64,000 nt of DNA from Paragonimus skrjabini miyazakii (GCA_014338405.1 JTDE01000301.1:99458-163457), one strand, 5' to 3'. Counted from the stretch's first letter, positions 14,601-26,849 are shown. Made by a program: numbers and translations. The notes: generated by a model not told the origin, from the letters alone.

Positions 14601-17282
14601 TGATTTTTGAGGAGACTGATTTCTTCTGTTTTGGGATTGTCTATCCTATTTTCTCTCTGGAAAAATGCAACAACGACAAATCTTGGGATGTGATTCCCAT
14701 TGCCAGTGATGGTTTGCCAAATTACAGTCAATGATGTGAACTGTTTTGTGCAAAATAGCCAAAATTGATGGTCAAAAACTAAATCCTTCCAGGCGTGGTG
14801 ACGATGACAACCGCGATGCTGGTCTGAAGTTTTGACTGTTTCTGGATTATTTAGTGATTGAACTAGGTCCTCTGGTTTTTGTACATGTTTTGCTTCCAAA
14901 AATTATATGGTGCATTTTAATAGTCGGTTATTATATGCTTGCTACAAAGAAACCCTAAAAACCAGATAGTTTGACGATTTTTTTTCACGATATGTAGTGT
15001 TCGCAACAAGTTATTCAACAGTTGACTGTTGTTCAAATTAGCCAGTCACATTGGAATGTTTACTGGAGTAAAATGAAGTTATATACCCTAACTGTATGCC
15101 AAACATTTGCGTTTCACAAAAATTGACGAATTATATGACGATCAAATGTCTGATCAGGTTTACTTCAAGTAATGCTGTAATGGATCACCAAAATACAGTT
15201 CGAACTGTTATACGTTCAGCAAGGATGACGACACAAATAAGGTTCCAATGATAAAGATTCAGCAAAATAACTCTAACGGTTTAGTGGTTGAGGTTACTTA
15301 TTGGGTGGGTATGTCTGCTACAACATAAAGACAAGTCCTACAAGGGAAACGGTAAGAGATCAGGTTTGTATTCACCAATTCACTTCAAGTTTATTCGTTC
15401 GTTTTATTACACTTCCGATGGAATCTAGAAATCAGTGCTGATGGTGACAGAGCTGACGCGAAAGCTCACGAATTTCGCTTTCAGGGTCTCGTGCACTGAT
15501 CGTTAGACACATATTGATTGAGATAATCAGTCCAACTAACTCATATACAAGCCGTTGATAACAATACACTATCATTCGCTGCCAGTAAGTCAAGACAGGT
15601 CGTACTTATAAACGCAACCCCACTTATAACAAAAAATATTTTCCAGCATTTGTGGAACCTATGACAGGTGTGCTCATTCTGTCAGTTTATTTTCCAAACC
15701 TTCCATTCGTTAGCCAGTGTGCAGAATAACTTCAATGAAAAATATCAATTTCACCAACGAGTTCTGAAAAATTGTTCACGTTTCTATTACGCGGGTTATT
15801 TTAATGTATGCACTTTGGAAACCAAGTGAATTAGCATCGTTTTTTGAAGCACTAATTTTTATGCCCCACTTCCGTTGTAATTCCATTCACTTATAACTAA
15901 GCTCAGCTTCTCAAACGTTCTCATTAGCGCAACTGTCTGCCCAAGTTCTATACATACAGACGAGTTTGTTGGTAAATTAGTGCAATAATAAATGCACAAA
16001 TTTTGAGATGTCTTGGATGTCAATTCAATATACACCAGTTGTCTTCAATTAGACTGGAATTGACAAGCATTTCATGAATAACTTATCAGTGGAGCAGAAA
16101 CTATTAGAAGGTTCATGCGAGCAAATGATTGTTGATAAAAATTCGTATAACTTTGCAAAACTTACTCGGTTTTGGCAGGCTTATAGCGCGGCAAAGTAAT
16201 TTGCGGAACTGGCCTACTACTTCTATCGTAATGGGTAATGATGATTATGCTAACTAGACCATATACCTTACTGTTTTTTTTATAGTTTTAAAATCATAGG
16301 TCAAGTATTACTGTATTACTGTGAGATAATTGAACGTTGAAGACAAAAGTTTGATAACGTAACCATAAAAAACAATTTGATTAATGATCTGCATCTCATT
16401 GGAGTCGAAAGGTATCATGATGACGAGACATATTTGTAGCCTAGATATAATGTTTTGTGCGCAACTTCCAAAAGGTATGTTAACATATTTTTAAACGTTG
16501 CAACTAATCACGGCAAGTGCTCCGTACGTGCTGCTGAATATTCTGATACCCTGGACTCTCATTTGTTCGTTTATACTGTATACATTAGAAGTAGTGCTTT
16601 CGTGAATATATAGATACATTGTTTAACTCAGTGAAACTACCGGGACGACTATGACCCCTACTAGAACGTGGAAAGTTCACCTGGCGGTGTTAATCACATT
16701 TTGCTGATGTTTTACAAGATATCTTTGGTGAATATAATCGATACACGTTTTGAAATGATCTATGAATTTATTGAGGTGTTAATCCCAGAACATATGCATG
16801 TGTTTACAGAAACTAGTGTATTGTTGAATTTTTGTTTAAGGTTTCGACCCACGAAAATGGCAATGTTGTTACATCAGTGTAACACTAAGCTGGAGGATGA
16901 AGGTAACAGATGGTACTAACTCCGAGACAAAATAAAACGTACAAAATTCTATATTCACTTCAAAAGTTAAACAAACGGTGACACTGTACACAGAAACACC
17001 ATGTTGTTTTGAGTTAACACGAACTGACCTGCCACATTTGTGCTTGAACGCAGCAAAATAAAGAGAAGTCTGACGTGCAGTGATGATCATATGTGAACTA
17101 GTATTCGGAAGGTTTCAGTGCCATTTTCAATACAAAACAGTAGTACAAGCTGCACAAATACGATTACAGGTTTCTGGTGAATCTAGTTGAATACAAAATT
17201 AAAAACAGGTAAACTGTGAATAAGTATATCTACGCGGTAATAATCAGCCGTCCGGTTTAATTTTAGTGGTTGATTTGCTCTG
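8662..17282. other. Gene-free AT-rich stretch
   Basis: There are 8.6 kb without a gene or recognisable element. The longest open frame is about 104 codons on the minus strand (14585-14899), with no family motif that I recognise. Several short purine or pyrimidine runs occur, such as t-runs near 10400 and 10660, but no satellite or long tandem repeat is visible. Confidence 0.55.
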
Positions 17283-17400
17283 ACTTTTCAAAGATCAGTT
17301 GAGAATAGCCAGTAGTTACCGCCAGTCCTGGCAATCGAACTTATCCTGAGCGTCTTACTAACATGCTCGTCGAAGTTACAACCTACTCAATTACCCTGAT
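17283..17400 (-). mobile_element. tRNA-like SINE head (degraded)
   Basis: Read on the minus strand, TTGAGTAGGTTGTAAC (about 17375-17390) resembles a pol III A box. AAGTTCGATTGCC (about 17333-17345) resembles a B box (consensus GGTTCRANTCC). The roughly 40-base interval between them contains GAGC...GCTC, which can pair like an anticodon stem. This spacing is typical of tRNA-derived SINE promoters. I could not define a body or tail. It is unlikely to be a working tRNA because the acceptor stem is not evident. It lies directly 3' of the open frame at 17383-17676, and the two overlap by a few bases. Confidence 0.4.
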
Positions 17401-17676
17401 CATATCACTTTTCCCACCAACCAGTATTAGGCTGCCAAGTGGTTTAAAATTGAAGCAGTCATTAACAGTAACAAGCTGAGCTAAATCATCATCCTGCAAT
17501 TTGAAAGGTATCTGTAAGTAATGTAGCGTTTTACGGTTGTCAAAGAGAAGGTACACATCATTATGTTGTGCAATTGGGACCATCAGCAGCAGCATGTTGG
17601 GTTGCTCAAGTATATGCTTGCAGCCAAATGGGCGGAGATTCAACAGCGCAAAACATAATACAAAGTAGCCGTCGGT
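17383..17676 (-). CDS. Unidentified open frame, possible exon
   Basis: This is an open frame of about 98 codons on the minus strand, ending in a stop at 17383-17385. Its composition is more protein-like than other short frames here: balanced acidic, basic and hydrophobic residues, with stretches such as VPIAQHNDVYLLFDNRKTL and FKPLGSLILVGGKSDMIRVIE near the end. I do not recognise the family. The reading starts after an upstream stop at about 17677. The ATG codons inside it lie further in, so a start is not obvious. No strong polypyrimidine-AG acceptor is visible upstream. AGG|GTAATT near the end could act as a splice donor. It could be an exon, a processed-gene scrap, a piece of an old transposon, or chance. 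Confidence 0.25.
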   Translation of the reverse strand, partial: TDGYFVLCFALLNLRPFGCKHILEQPNMLLLMVPIAQHNDVYLLFDNRKTLHYLQIPFKLQDDDLAQLVTVNDCFNFKPLGSLILVGGKSDMIRVIE

Positions 17677-18485
17677 TAATCATTATTTTTTGATATATTA
17701 CATAATTTTCAGTTTGAAAACGTTCGTTATTTTAATTGAGCGGCCTAAATAGATTTGATGATCAAATTTGCTTTTTCAAAAGGCACGCCTTCAACGAAAT
17801 GCTTAAAAAAATAGGTCGTATTTTTTACATATCCGTGTGCGTCATGTTTTGGGACAAACCACAACAGTCTGTGCATTTTTGAGAATACGTTAGAAACGTT
17901 CACGCCCTTCAAATTATTTGACAATTTGTAACATCGTGCAAAAGAAGGTGTTTTTATTTACTCATATATATATATATGTACATATGCGTGTATATATGGT
18001 ATAATAATGTGGTATTCCTACATATAAGACACTTTGAAAATGTAAGATGTGCAGAAGGTTATCCATGTTAATGTCTATAAATGTCATAAAAATAAAAATT
18101 TTGAGACTTTCTTACAAAAGCCAAAAAAGTAAATAACTTCTGTTCGAGTGATTTGTAAGAAAATTGAACATTTTACTCTACGGTTGAATAGGCTTTCTTA
18201 AACGTCACCTTAATTATATTCTTGTTGATTTAATAAATACATTGGTGCACAGCGATGTGGAGCACAAAATCAACTACAGATACTGGATGGCAATATGTTT
18301 ACAAGATTTAATTTTTCGTTAACTTTCATTATTACATCTCATTCTTGTAAACCTTCTGAGAAGAAATATTTTGGAACACGACAAAACTTCACGAGAATAA
18401 ATATATCGCCACCAGAGTATATCTGTCCGTTTTGTAATTACTTGTACAGAAGTAGCTTATCCAGTCTATTAAAGGAGGGCTTGCT
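17677..18485. other. AT-rich spacer with (AT)n microsatellite
   Basis: No gene is seen. A perfect (AT)7 run at 17964-17977 is followed by mixed AT/GT dinucleotides to about 17998. The plus-strand open frame at 18295-18504 leads into the PLE remnant downstream and may be its worn linker, but I cannot show this. Confidence 0.5.
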
Positions 18486-18855
18486 GATAGTATCAACGAA
18501 TTAATTTTGTTAACTCATTTTCTTCAACAACTTTACCCGCGTTTGAAACAAGAAATGTACTTTTTCTCTGCTACTCATTTCATGTTTGCATACGGAACTA
18601 GTTATGTGGGTCTAACTGTGAAAAATTTACCACACCGTGATTGTAGGCAACACCTGCTTTTCGGTCAGTAATGGAGTTAACATGAATAGCTCCACAACAT
18701 TTATACAAAATCTCATTGATACTTGTCGTGTTGTTAACCCAGACTGTTCACTTCTTGTAAGTAAATTTAGTCAGTGGAACACATTCATGCATGTACTTCT
18801 GATTGCAACGATGGTGATTAGTATTCCGTTGGAATATCGCCCTGTACATTTGTGA
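18486..18855 (+). pseudogene. Penelope-like element C-terminal region (GIY-YIG), decayed
   Basis: This is the end of a PLE polyprotein in two frames. From 18486 the frame reads SINELILLTHFLQQLYPRLK and then FFSATH. This corresponds to the linker between RT and endonuclease, where related elements have a hydrophobic run, a YPR or YPA motif and a S-T block. GTSYVGLTVKNL (18594-18629) follows, matching the GIY-YIG signature GxxYVGRTxRxL with the Arg replaced. The roughly 30 residues that normally separate these two blocks are missing, so there is an internal deletion. The frame stops at about 18666. In another frame, SSTTFIQNLIDTCRVVNPDC from about 18685 to the stop at 18855 matches the terminal block (HLxDTGHxVxPxxS). 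The sequence pattern differs from the copy at 26 kb, so it is probably a different lineage. The frame change and deletion make it nonfunctional. Confidence 0.75.
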
Positions 18856-21478
18856 ATATTATAGTAACAAATTGGGTGCATAACCACCGACTTTGTGCTT
18901 CCATATAGAAGCGTCTAAATTGTTGCATACCTTTATCAGGACATTCGTTTTAATCGAAAGTGAACCATTATGATGTCGTATATAAACTTCTCATTGACAC
19001 TAATCTTCCATAAAATTATAAGTTTTTAGTATCTCATAAACCTATTGTGAACCCGTTTGTTCATCAGATCAAACTTCTAGTGATTACTGCATGATAGTTT
19101 ACTCACGAATGTAACTGAATTTAAACAGACCACTTATTTTCAATTTTTGCTACAACCACTAATAAAACCGTATAACGTCTCATCGAAAAATTTGTTTGTT
19201 AGACTTTCCAGTTAACCGTTCAAACGTTTTTGACGAATACAATGATTTTAGAAGGTCATATAGCTAGTGATTTTACACTGAGGCTCAAAACGTCGATCGA
19301 ATCAACCTATCTAAATGTATAGTTGTGCGTAAGCACCAGCTTAATATCTATTCACGTGTCTTAACTCAAAGACACTTCCATCTTCCAGAATCAGTCACTG
19401 CATGTGTTCAATTATTTGCTCAATTTGATCACGTTATACTCGTCGTATTACAAGCAACTATCCGGTAGATTACGTGGACACCACCCAGTATAGTTAAAAA
19501 GTGGTATGGCTAAAACAGTGTCGTGCAGACATAACCTTGACGTTAGCAAAAATATGCTTCTCAGGTCAACTACCGATAGCCAGTTAGTCTAGCTAGAATT
19601 GTCAGGCAAAGTTAAGAGGCCACTCGTAACGTTGATAGGGTTTTGCCGTTTACGAACTAGGAAGCCTATAAACTCGTCAATTTTTCTTCTATGTATACTT
19701 TATTTAACTTTGTTGTTCCATTTAGCAAAAAACACTTGTTTCTGTTGATTGTTATACATGTATGGTGGGAGTAATTAATACTAGTACTTTCAGACATATG
19801 TTTAACTCAGCTGGCAAACTAAACAGCAGAGAATTGGTGAATGATACTTCACAGTTACTTAAGGAAACATCCTCAGTTTGAAAGCTTCGTTTTATCATTT
19901 TTCAAAGTGTACTATATTCTATCAAGTTCTAAAAAATTTGATTTGCAGAGAGTTTGTTTTCAAACAGCTTCTTCAATGTGTTTTACTTAAAAGTCAATGC
20001 GCAATCAATGAGTAATCTAAGATATTTTCTCATGTCCACTTTTCTGTCCAATGTGAGTTAATCTCATGAAAATCGAAGCCCGTTTTTTCTTTAAAGTACC
20101 GTGGTGTCAGAAAACACATTCATCTGTGGGTGTATGTGCTGGTATGTAAATTCGTTTAGATTCGGCTCATAATTATTCCGACAGATTCGTATTGTTCTGT
20201 GTTGACCACCACGTGCTATCGATGTAACAGCTGGTTGTGAAGTATACATGCAGAATCCAGACACATTTATATTAGTCTTCAGATCATTAGTTGACAACAA
20301 ATATGCAGCCGTTCAAGTGATTTCATGAAACGGTTTGGCAAGTGTTGAATAGAAAATACATTACCATGTCTGTGGAAGACACGATCGACGTGCAGGTATT
20401 CTCATATGATCTCCCTTTATTATAGTGAGCGCATAAAATATTTAGCTATTGACGCGAAGGTCGTTGGATTAGTTAAATAGCGAGTTGAGGCTATAAAATT
20501 CATTGAACTGTTTCATCGTACTGACTTGAAATTCGCGGGAAATTTATTGACTTTTATCGGCAAAGTGCACGTAAACGGTATTTATTAAATAGGATTTATG
20601 AAGTAATTACGCAATCACACTTCCAGTTAACAAAGCAGTTCCATTTGGCCTGTTTTTGGGGCATGAACCATTTTGAGAACGCCAAGCAATAGTATAGTGC
20701 ACATGTAATGTGTTTTTGTAAATCATCATGTATCCACTCGTTTATCAAAATGGCTTGAATGATATTTGTTGGTTTCGAATCTAATTGAAAGTTGACCTTT
20801 GATTTTGAAATGGTAAACTGTGCACCTTTAAGGAATTCATTGGGCGTGCTCTTTCGGTACTCAACTTAAGGGCTGGGTTCGAGCTTGTTCGGTATTTTCA
20901 GCAAATTATATGAATAATGGTACATACTGACCATCTGGTATGTGAATGTTCAATCTACGGAAATCTTTCTGCAATATATGACCAGTTCCTTCCTTAATTC
21001 TGCCTTCCTGGTTTTAGTCTGGTGACCGACTGATTTTTGTGGGCCTCACTTTTAAGTTGACATTTAGTGTTCTTAATTTCTGAAATATTAAAGTTGTTGT
21101 ATGGGATACCCTCGGTTGGCGGTTACGAAGCTTGAATGATATAAATACCAATTTTTGATTATCTATCCAGATGTAAAGTTGGTTTCACTACTATGTTTGA
21201 AGATTACTAGGGCAACTCTGAATCATACAACACGAATAATTACTTCAGAGGATGCATATTGCAAACACGTAGCCTCGAGTAATTTTCTTCGCCACAAAGT
21301 TTCACATTATGTGAGCGCGTTGAACTATTGGACCTTTGTGTACGATAGACTTTGACTTACATTTGAGTAAAAATCCAAACTCCAACTTCGGCAGAATGAT
21401 AATAATTGCTATATTAATTGCCTACGGATTAATACAAAAATCTGACTAAAATAAATGATGTTTTGTGGTCGTCACTCT
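18856..21478. other. Gene-free AT-rich stretch
   Basis: No gene or recognisable repeat is visible. I looked for a hammerhead or terminal repeat downstream of the PLE remnant and found none. At 20848-20895 a GTGCTC...GGGTTCGAGC arrangement faintly recalls a tRNA-like head, but the A box is too poor to call. Confidence 0.5.
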
Positions 21479-21578
21479 NNNNNNNNNNNNNNNNNNNNNN
21501 NNNNNNNNNNNNNNNNNNNNNNNNNNNNNNNNNNNNNNNNNNNNNNNNNNNNNNNNNNNNNNNNNNNNNNNNNNNNNN
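21479..21578. other. Assembly gap (100 N)
   Basis: Exactly 100 N, the usual placeholder for a gap of unknown size. Open frames drawn across it have no meaning. Confidence 0.99.
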
Positions 21579-24500
21579 TACATATTTTCGCTTTATACGA
21601 AACATTATTTTGGTCGTAATAAATATATTGTTCACATAGTTACTTGGCTTAGTTGTTACAGTTCTTTCGATTGTGGGCAAAACTTTGTCACTGCTGTATA
21701 GCGTGCCAACTATCAAGCACACACAATGAATTCAACAAGGAATGTGTAGTTGGTAAAACCATAGAAGTCCACAGAATTGATATACGACTGTTTGAAACTA
21801 GTTAAACCATTCACATTACCGCATACGTTGTTGACCCGAATTCACCACCCTGTAGTAGATTTTGCAATAGTAATCTAAAATCTCAGTTACTGGACCACAG
21901 TGTATCAACGACAACTGAAGATGCAGAAGAGATTTTGGTTCTGACCTGATTCAATCACATCGAAACAGCTGATGGTGCTTATAGGGGTGTCCTCTTTGTA
22001 AAGCGTTTTCCGAAAGTCTGTTGTTCTTGGTAGTTTTTAATCCAAACAAAACTAACCACTTGTGTTGTGCCATCAAAGGTAGAAATACCACCAATAACAG
22101 TGATACATTTTAAATTATTATGTCATCCTAGTAATCGCGCACCTGTATCCACTGAGTGTGTTTGTGTTATCATCTAGGCACTTATGCACAGATCACTTGT
22201 TTTACACACTGGCCAGCGTGGTACTGGTGTGACCTGAAGAGAGCAAAGCAGCTGTCCATAGTTCTTTAAGGTACCGTTGATACCAAAATGTTTGTAGTAA
22301 AATTACTGTTGACTTTAGATTATTTTCGGATGTAAGATATTACAGTTTTGTACAATCATGTTGACAGATGATTTGGTAAACAAAAGTGGAGCAGACTTGC
22401 GTCTATTGAAGCAGTTCAGTTTAAAGCACTGTTTCTTCGGTTAGTGAACATTAGTGTGTTTTCTGGGAATATTTTGGCAATTAAAACGTTCAGATTTATA
22501 ACAGCAACACAAATCAAGCTTGAAACTGTTACATTTTTGTGTATGCAAATAGTTTTTAAACATCCTCTACTGTTTTAACTTTGGCGTGTTCTTCGTTACT
22601 TCGAAGTTAAGAAAACATATTTCAACATCAAAGTGTTTCGCATACTTAATGTTTTCACAATAACCAGACTTTTAACCTAAACTACATTATTAATGAATTG
22701 CATGATATGTTTGCATCAATACTTTCAACGAAAATTCGAACGTTTGCAAGCTTTGGCACAGCGATGGGTGGTGCTTGCCAAAATGCATCGTTTCCTTATC
22801 AAGTGAGCTACAATACGTTGGTGTAAGCCTGAAATTTTACGTTAGGAACTTGGCACTCAACCATTTCAGGGAATATTTTGTGTTCATCAAATTGAGTTAA
22901 AGTATTTCCTGTCTAAACAAATGAATGGTTATGTGTATTTACACCAATGTGGTGCTTTTGCAGTTTACCAATACTTGAGCACAGGTTTGTATTAGTTACA
23001 GGCTAAGTACAAGAATGCACCACATTTAAGCGTTGTGTTGAGTTGTCGTAGCTCTCGAAAATATGCTGTTTCGCAACGGCTAACACCTTTTAACCGACTA
23101 TGCCAACTGACAGCCCAGCTGAAAAGAAACCAGTAAACACCGTGGAAAATCAAGTGTAGCGAACAAACTCGTTTTCAGCGATTCAACATCATGCTAAACA
23201 CATAATATTTATATGATACAGTTTACAGGGGGATCAATATGCGGGTAAATGGGGAATGAGGGATTAATTGATTCAAAATTTTTATCAGGTTGTGTGTTGC
23301 TACCTAATACAACTCAAATTCTCGAATTCAGCAGAGCGATCGTTAACACCGTCGTTTGAAAATTGTGTCACATGAAGTAGTTACTAACGTTAAGGTGAAC
23401 AAATTTAGGCGAAATGGTCAGTTGGCTGCTCATTTAAACCATATTATTTCGAGGGGTTTACGGCTGTAGCGTTGAACTTAAATAATCACAGGTACACTCA
23501 GAGAATATCTTTCTTCATTATGTAAGCTATATTTGTATCATTAGGCGGAAAAATTAACAGTTCTGATCGAGTATAAGTCGAAAATAACCTTCATTCACAA
23601 GCTTGATAAAGTCCCTAAGTTTCTGGTTTGCCACCAGTGAAAAAGAAATGAACACGATCAAAATGCAATTTGGCCAGCATGCAGGTTATGTACGTGTGTT
23701 CTCAGAATTCGTTCTTGTTTGTTAGATAAGGTATTTTACACACATTCTTTGGTTACCCACACAGACATCATGAAGTTATTTCTAAGTAATTTCCACGTGC
23801 CGTTGAACTTTACACTCCATGTCTTCGAACGCAGCATTTGTCGAAGTTAACACTATTTTTGACGAATCTAGCCTGTTACACTACGATGAAATATAAGTAT
23901 CGGAAACGAACCCAGAATTGTAAAATGCTCCACAAGCTTCTGATCACTTGGAGATTTTCGCTGATTCCATGTTTACCTTATCCGTGCTTCCTACATTAAA
24001 CTGAAAGTCACTGTCATGGAGATTAAAGCGATTTTCTGTCAACTTGAGTATTGCAGGTCTTTCGAAATTTGTGACTAAATAAATTGTATGTCTCAATAGA
24101 ACAGGAAATACAGTACAAATGTATTCTACTTAACATATTTTTTTCGTTTCTTCTTGTACCAACGGCGTTCGGTTTATGCCAGAAAATATGTAGATCAAAC
24201 GTGAATTAAGAAGAACAGTTGAACGCTGAAATCAATTCATTTGATTTAGTACAAGCTGAAAGTGATAAGTAACGATGGTTATATGCGACTCACTAGCACT
24301 GTTTATAAGTTTCGTTGATTCGCAATGATCCTTACGAATAACTGAAAAATTACACACGTGTTCATCTACACAGTTAATGTTAGTCCATCTTTGAAAACTG
24401 TCCCGTATAAATAAAAGTACGTTACAGGTAAGTGGCTGACATTTTGTCAGTGTTCAAACATACACAGTTCGATCAAACCTTCCTGAAAACAATTTTTGGA

Positions 24501-25845
24501 GCATATATATGTAAATCTCGTGGATCGTGTGCACATTCCAATGAAGACTGAAGGTTCTAGTTTCACGAGATATTTGGATAAATGTTTAAAAACCTTGTCG
24601 GCATAAAAAGTGAAGAGAATAGTGTCTGTGAATTGAACATAAACGTAGTAAGCAGAGCACTAGTTTTCGTAAGGCAACAGTCAGCTAACGTTAATCGCCG
24701 TATAGCTTGCAAACACAGTCAGAAAACAAAACGTTGATCGCTTAATCTACAACTCTGCTACAACACAAAGCGTGTAAAAAATGAAGTGTTTACCAGGAAG
24801 TGTAAAATGGTATAGTATTTAAGCAATTATTTTCGACTATGCTTCCACTCCTCAAAAGAGAACGCTCTCTTTATTACCTGCCTAAAATCTTCAATGGTTC
24901 TTTCAAAACGATTTAACATTATTTGTTTTTCGCTCACAATTTATCTAGGGTTTGTGAGGGACTCATGAAAACATTCAAAATATGTTATCAAAAATTGCAA
25001 GCATCGTTAACATTGTTGCTTAATAATAACTGTACACCAAAATGACAGATCTCAACTTACGGAAAGTGTGAAAATGCAATTTTCTGTCAAACTGGGACGT
25101 TTATGGCCTGAGTAACAACAGGGTGAACAACTCTACAATAGATAAGTGTATACACATCACAACGGCTTCCTTCATAGTTGGAGTCTCATTTAATAGCATT
25201 TTATTGGAAGATTTTATTGCATATAACCAATCAGAAGTCTAGTTGTTTCGGCCAATCATAAGTCGACTCGTGTGTAGCGAATAAGTAAATCATCTTGGAA
25301 CGAAAAATCATCTGTTAACAGTGATTAAAAGGTCGCGAGGTAAAAAGTGGCACTTTCATCATTTGTATTTTTTATATGTAACACGTTTCTGCATAACACC
25401 GACACCAAACTTTATCATATGCATACATGCCAATTCGGGGTGACCAGCTAGTGCTCGTAGTTATGCAACTTTCTGCCCTTGAATTTCGTCCACTGTGACA
25501 ATTTTAAATTCAATATCTTGTCAATTCCCAGTTTCTCAGTTGATTATGATCGCGTTTGCTTACCAAGGAATACCATGTTGATTATTTGGGGTGTGAGTTC
25601 TCCGGTGATCATTTTCATAGTTCGTCTGCATTGATTCAAAAATTGAGATGGGTTGATTAGTTTGACCATACAATCAGATTACACCTGGCCGCGCTCTATT
25701 CTGTTGTCACAGACATTGTGGTGAAGATGAGGGGTAAAATTCAAAATGACATTTCGAGGTGAAGATATGTTTATCCAAGAGGGTTTTATTCTAAACAAAG
25801 ATACTAACACTCTTTGTTTAAATCATTGTGTTCCCTTAATCCATT
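21579..25845. other. Gene-free AT-rich stretch
   Basis: This is the emptiest part of the window: 4.3 kb in which even chance open frames are almost absent beyond the first bases. No repeats, hairpins or element ends could be recognised up to the terminal repeat of the PLE at 25846. Confidence 0.55.
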
Positions 25846-26073
25846 TAGTCAAAACAGAGAGATGACATATAACGCGAGATGTTAACATTTCGATTTAATC
25901 TCATCAGTCGCTAACGTAAAACTAGCAAATTTTATGCAAACTGTGTATAGCAACAACAATTGAACGAACCAACCACATAGTTCTGACCTTTCACGTTCTA
26001 ATAGTTCAATCAATTCTACGACAAAGATATTGGTTGCGTCAGCGCCTTCTGTGCACACAGAACTGACCGATGT
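25846..26073 (-). repeat. Left inverted terminal repeat (pLTR) of the PLE
   Basis: On the minus strand this 228-bp arm reads the end of the PLE ORF (RSVLCAQKALTQPISLS, then a stop) followed by the 3' noncoding region with a hammerhead. It ends in TTTTGACTA at 25846-25854. It differs from the right arm at about 15 positions. It has the more regular ribozyme stem III of the two arms. Confidence 0.88.
25874..25911 (-). ncRNA. Hammerhead ribozyme in left pLTR
   Basis: Read on the minus strand. The conserved CUGAUGA (25901-25907) is followed by stem II GAU-UAA-AUC, the core GAAA (25888-25891), and stem III AUG-UUAA-CAU ending in U-C at the predicted cleavage site (after complement of 25878). Stem I is GCGA paired with UCGC directly outside the core, open at its end, which is the type I arrangement. 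All invariant core positions are present. Short stem II and III helices are typical of PLE hammerheads, which are thought to act best as dimers or in multimeric transcripts. Self-cleavage is predicted, not shown. Confidence 0.85.
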
Positions 26074-26679
26074 TTATTAGGGAAACGCTGGTGGATAACG
26101 GCTACCCTGAAAAGTCTGTGGATATCCACAGTAGGTTGAAAGAACCAAAAGTGACAAGTTACAGTGCGCAGAAAATACAAAAGTTTCTGCAAATTCAATT
26201 TAAAAGTGACCACTGCACTAACAATCTCAGTCACAAATTGATGTCGGTGTTGCAACACACCTACCCAGCGGCCCAACTGCGCATCCTGCTAAGCACTAGA
26301 AACTTGGCTCTTCCTAACGGCGATACACACTCAACCGATCAGTCTGTCTCCCACGTAATCTACCAGTTCAATTGCAGTTGCAATGATGTCTACATAGGCA
26401 GGGTAGATCGGCGTTTGCATTAACGTATGGCTGAGCATATTCAACGGCAATCCCAAAAATGACCTACTGACTGTAACAAGCTCGAGGACCTTGGCTCCAT
26501 CAATCGCCAAGCACATTTTAGCAACCGGTCACCTAGCTGACCCCGTTAAATCGTTCAAAATATTGTTACATAATCGCAACCCGAAACTGTTGGCGATTAG
26601 CGAGGCAATGTTAATCAAACAACATCGGCCAGTCTTGTGTGCACAGAAGGCGCTGACGCAACCAATATATTTGTCGTAG
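26074..26679 (+). pseudogene. PLE linker and GIY-YIG endonuclease, frameshifted
   Basis: The open frame begins just inside the left arm and reads LVDNGYPEKSVD, the typical PLE NGYP block. The linker QIQFKSD...TYPAAQLRILLSTRN follows, then the zinc- and GIY-YIG-type block CSCNDVYIGRVDRRL (about 26373-26417). A stop at 26421-26423 interrupts it. The same frame continues with RMAEHI, the family's conserved Glu-His region. A frame change near 26490 leads to SIAKHILATGH and the terminal block EAMLIKQHRPVLCAQK (ending at 26679), which is the usual C-terminus of the family. The protein lacks the whole RT and has at least one stop and one frameshift, so it is not functional. The endonuclease would nick target DNA in an intact element. 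Confidence 0.88.
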
Positions 26680-26849
26680 AATTTATTGAACTATTAGAAC
26701 GTGAAAGGTCAGAACTATGTGGTTGGTTCGTTCAGTTGTTGTTGCAATGCCCAGTTTGTATAAAATTTGCTAGTTTTACGTTTGCGACTGATGAGATTAA
26801 ATCGAAACGTTAATATCTCGCGATATATGTAATCTCTCTGTTTTGACTA
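26622..26849 (+). repeat. Right inverted terminal repeat (pLTR) of the PLE
   Basis: This 228-bp arm holds the last codons of the ORF (stop at 26677-26679) and the 3' noncoding region with a hammerhead, ending in TTTTGACTA at 26841-26849. It is the inverted partner of 25846-26073. Confidence 0.88.
26784..26821 (+). ncRNA. Hammerhead ribozyme in right pLTR
   Basis: The order is GCGA (stem I), CUGAUGA (26788-26794), stem II GAU-UAA-AUC, GAAA (26804-26807), a short stem III ending in U-C, and UCGC (26818-26821) closing stem I. The core is canonical. Stem III is weaker than in the left arm: two substitutions turn its AUG/CAU pairing into ACG/UAU, with a C-A mismatch. Predicted cleavage is after 26817. 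Activity may be reduced relative to the left copy. Confidence 0.8.

Larger units (their letters stand above)
25846..26849 (+). mobile_element. 5'-truncated Penelope-like element with inverted terminal repeats
   Basis: This is a compact PLE of about 1.0 kb. Two 228-bp arms (25846-26073 and 26622-26849) are inverted copies of each other; I count about 15 differences and no gaps. The 548 bp between them encode only the linker and GIY-YIG part of the polyprotein, in plus orientation. The RT is absent. The right arm contains the last codons of the ORF plus the 3' noncoding region. The left arm is an inverted copy of the same segment, so it carries about the last 17 codons in antisense. PLEs are known for terminal repeats (pLTRs) that can be direct or inverted and for 5' truncation, which fits. 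Each arm holds a hammerhead ribozyme. I could not identify a target-site duplication. It is the youngest-looking element in the window. Confidence 0.88.
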
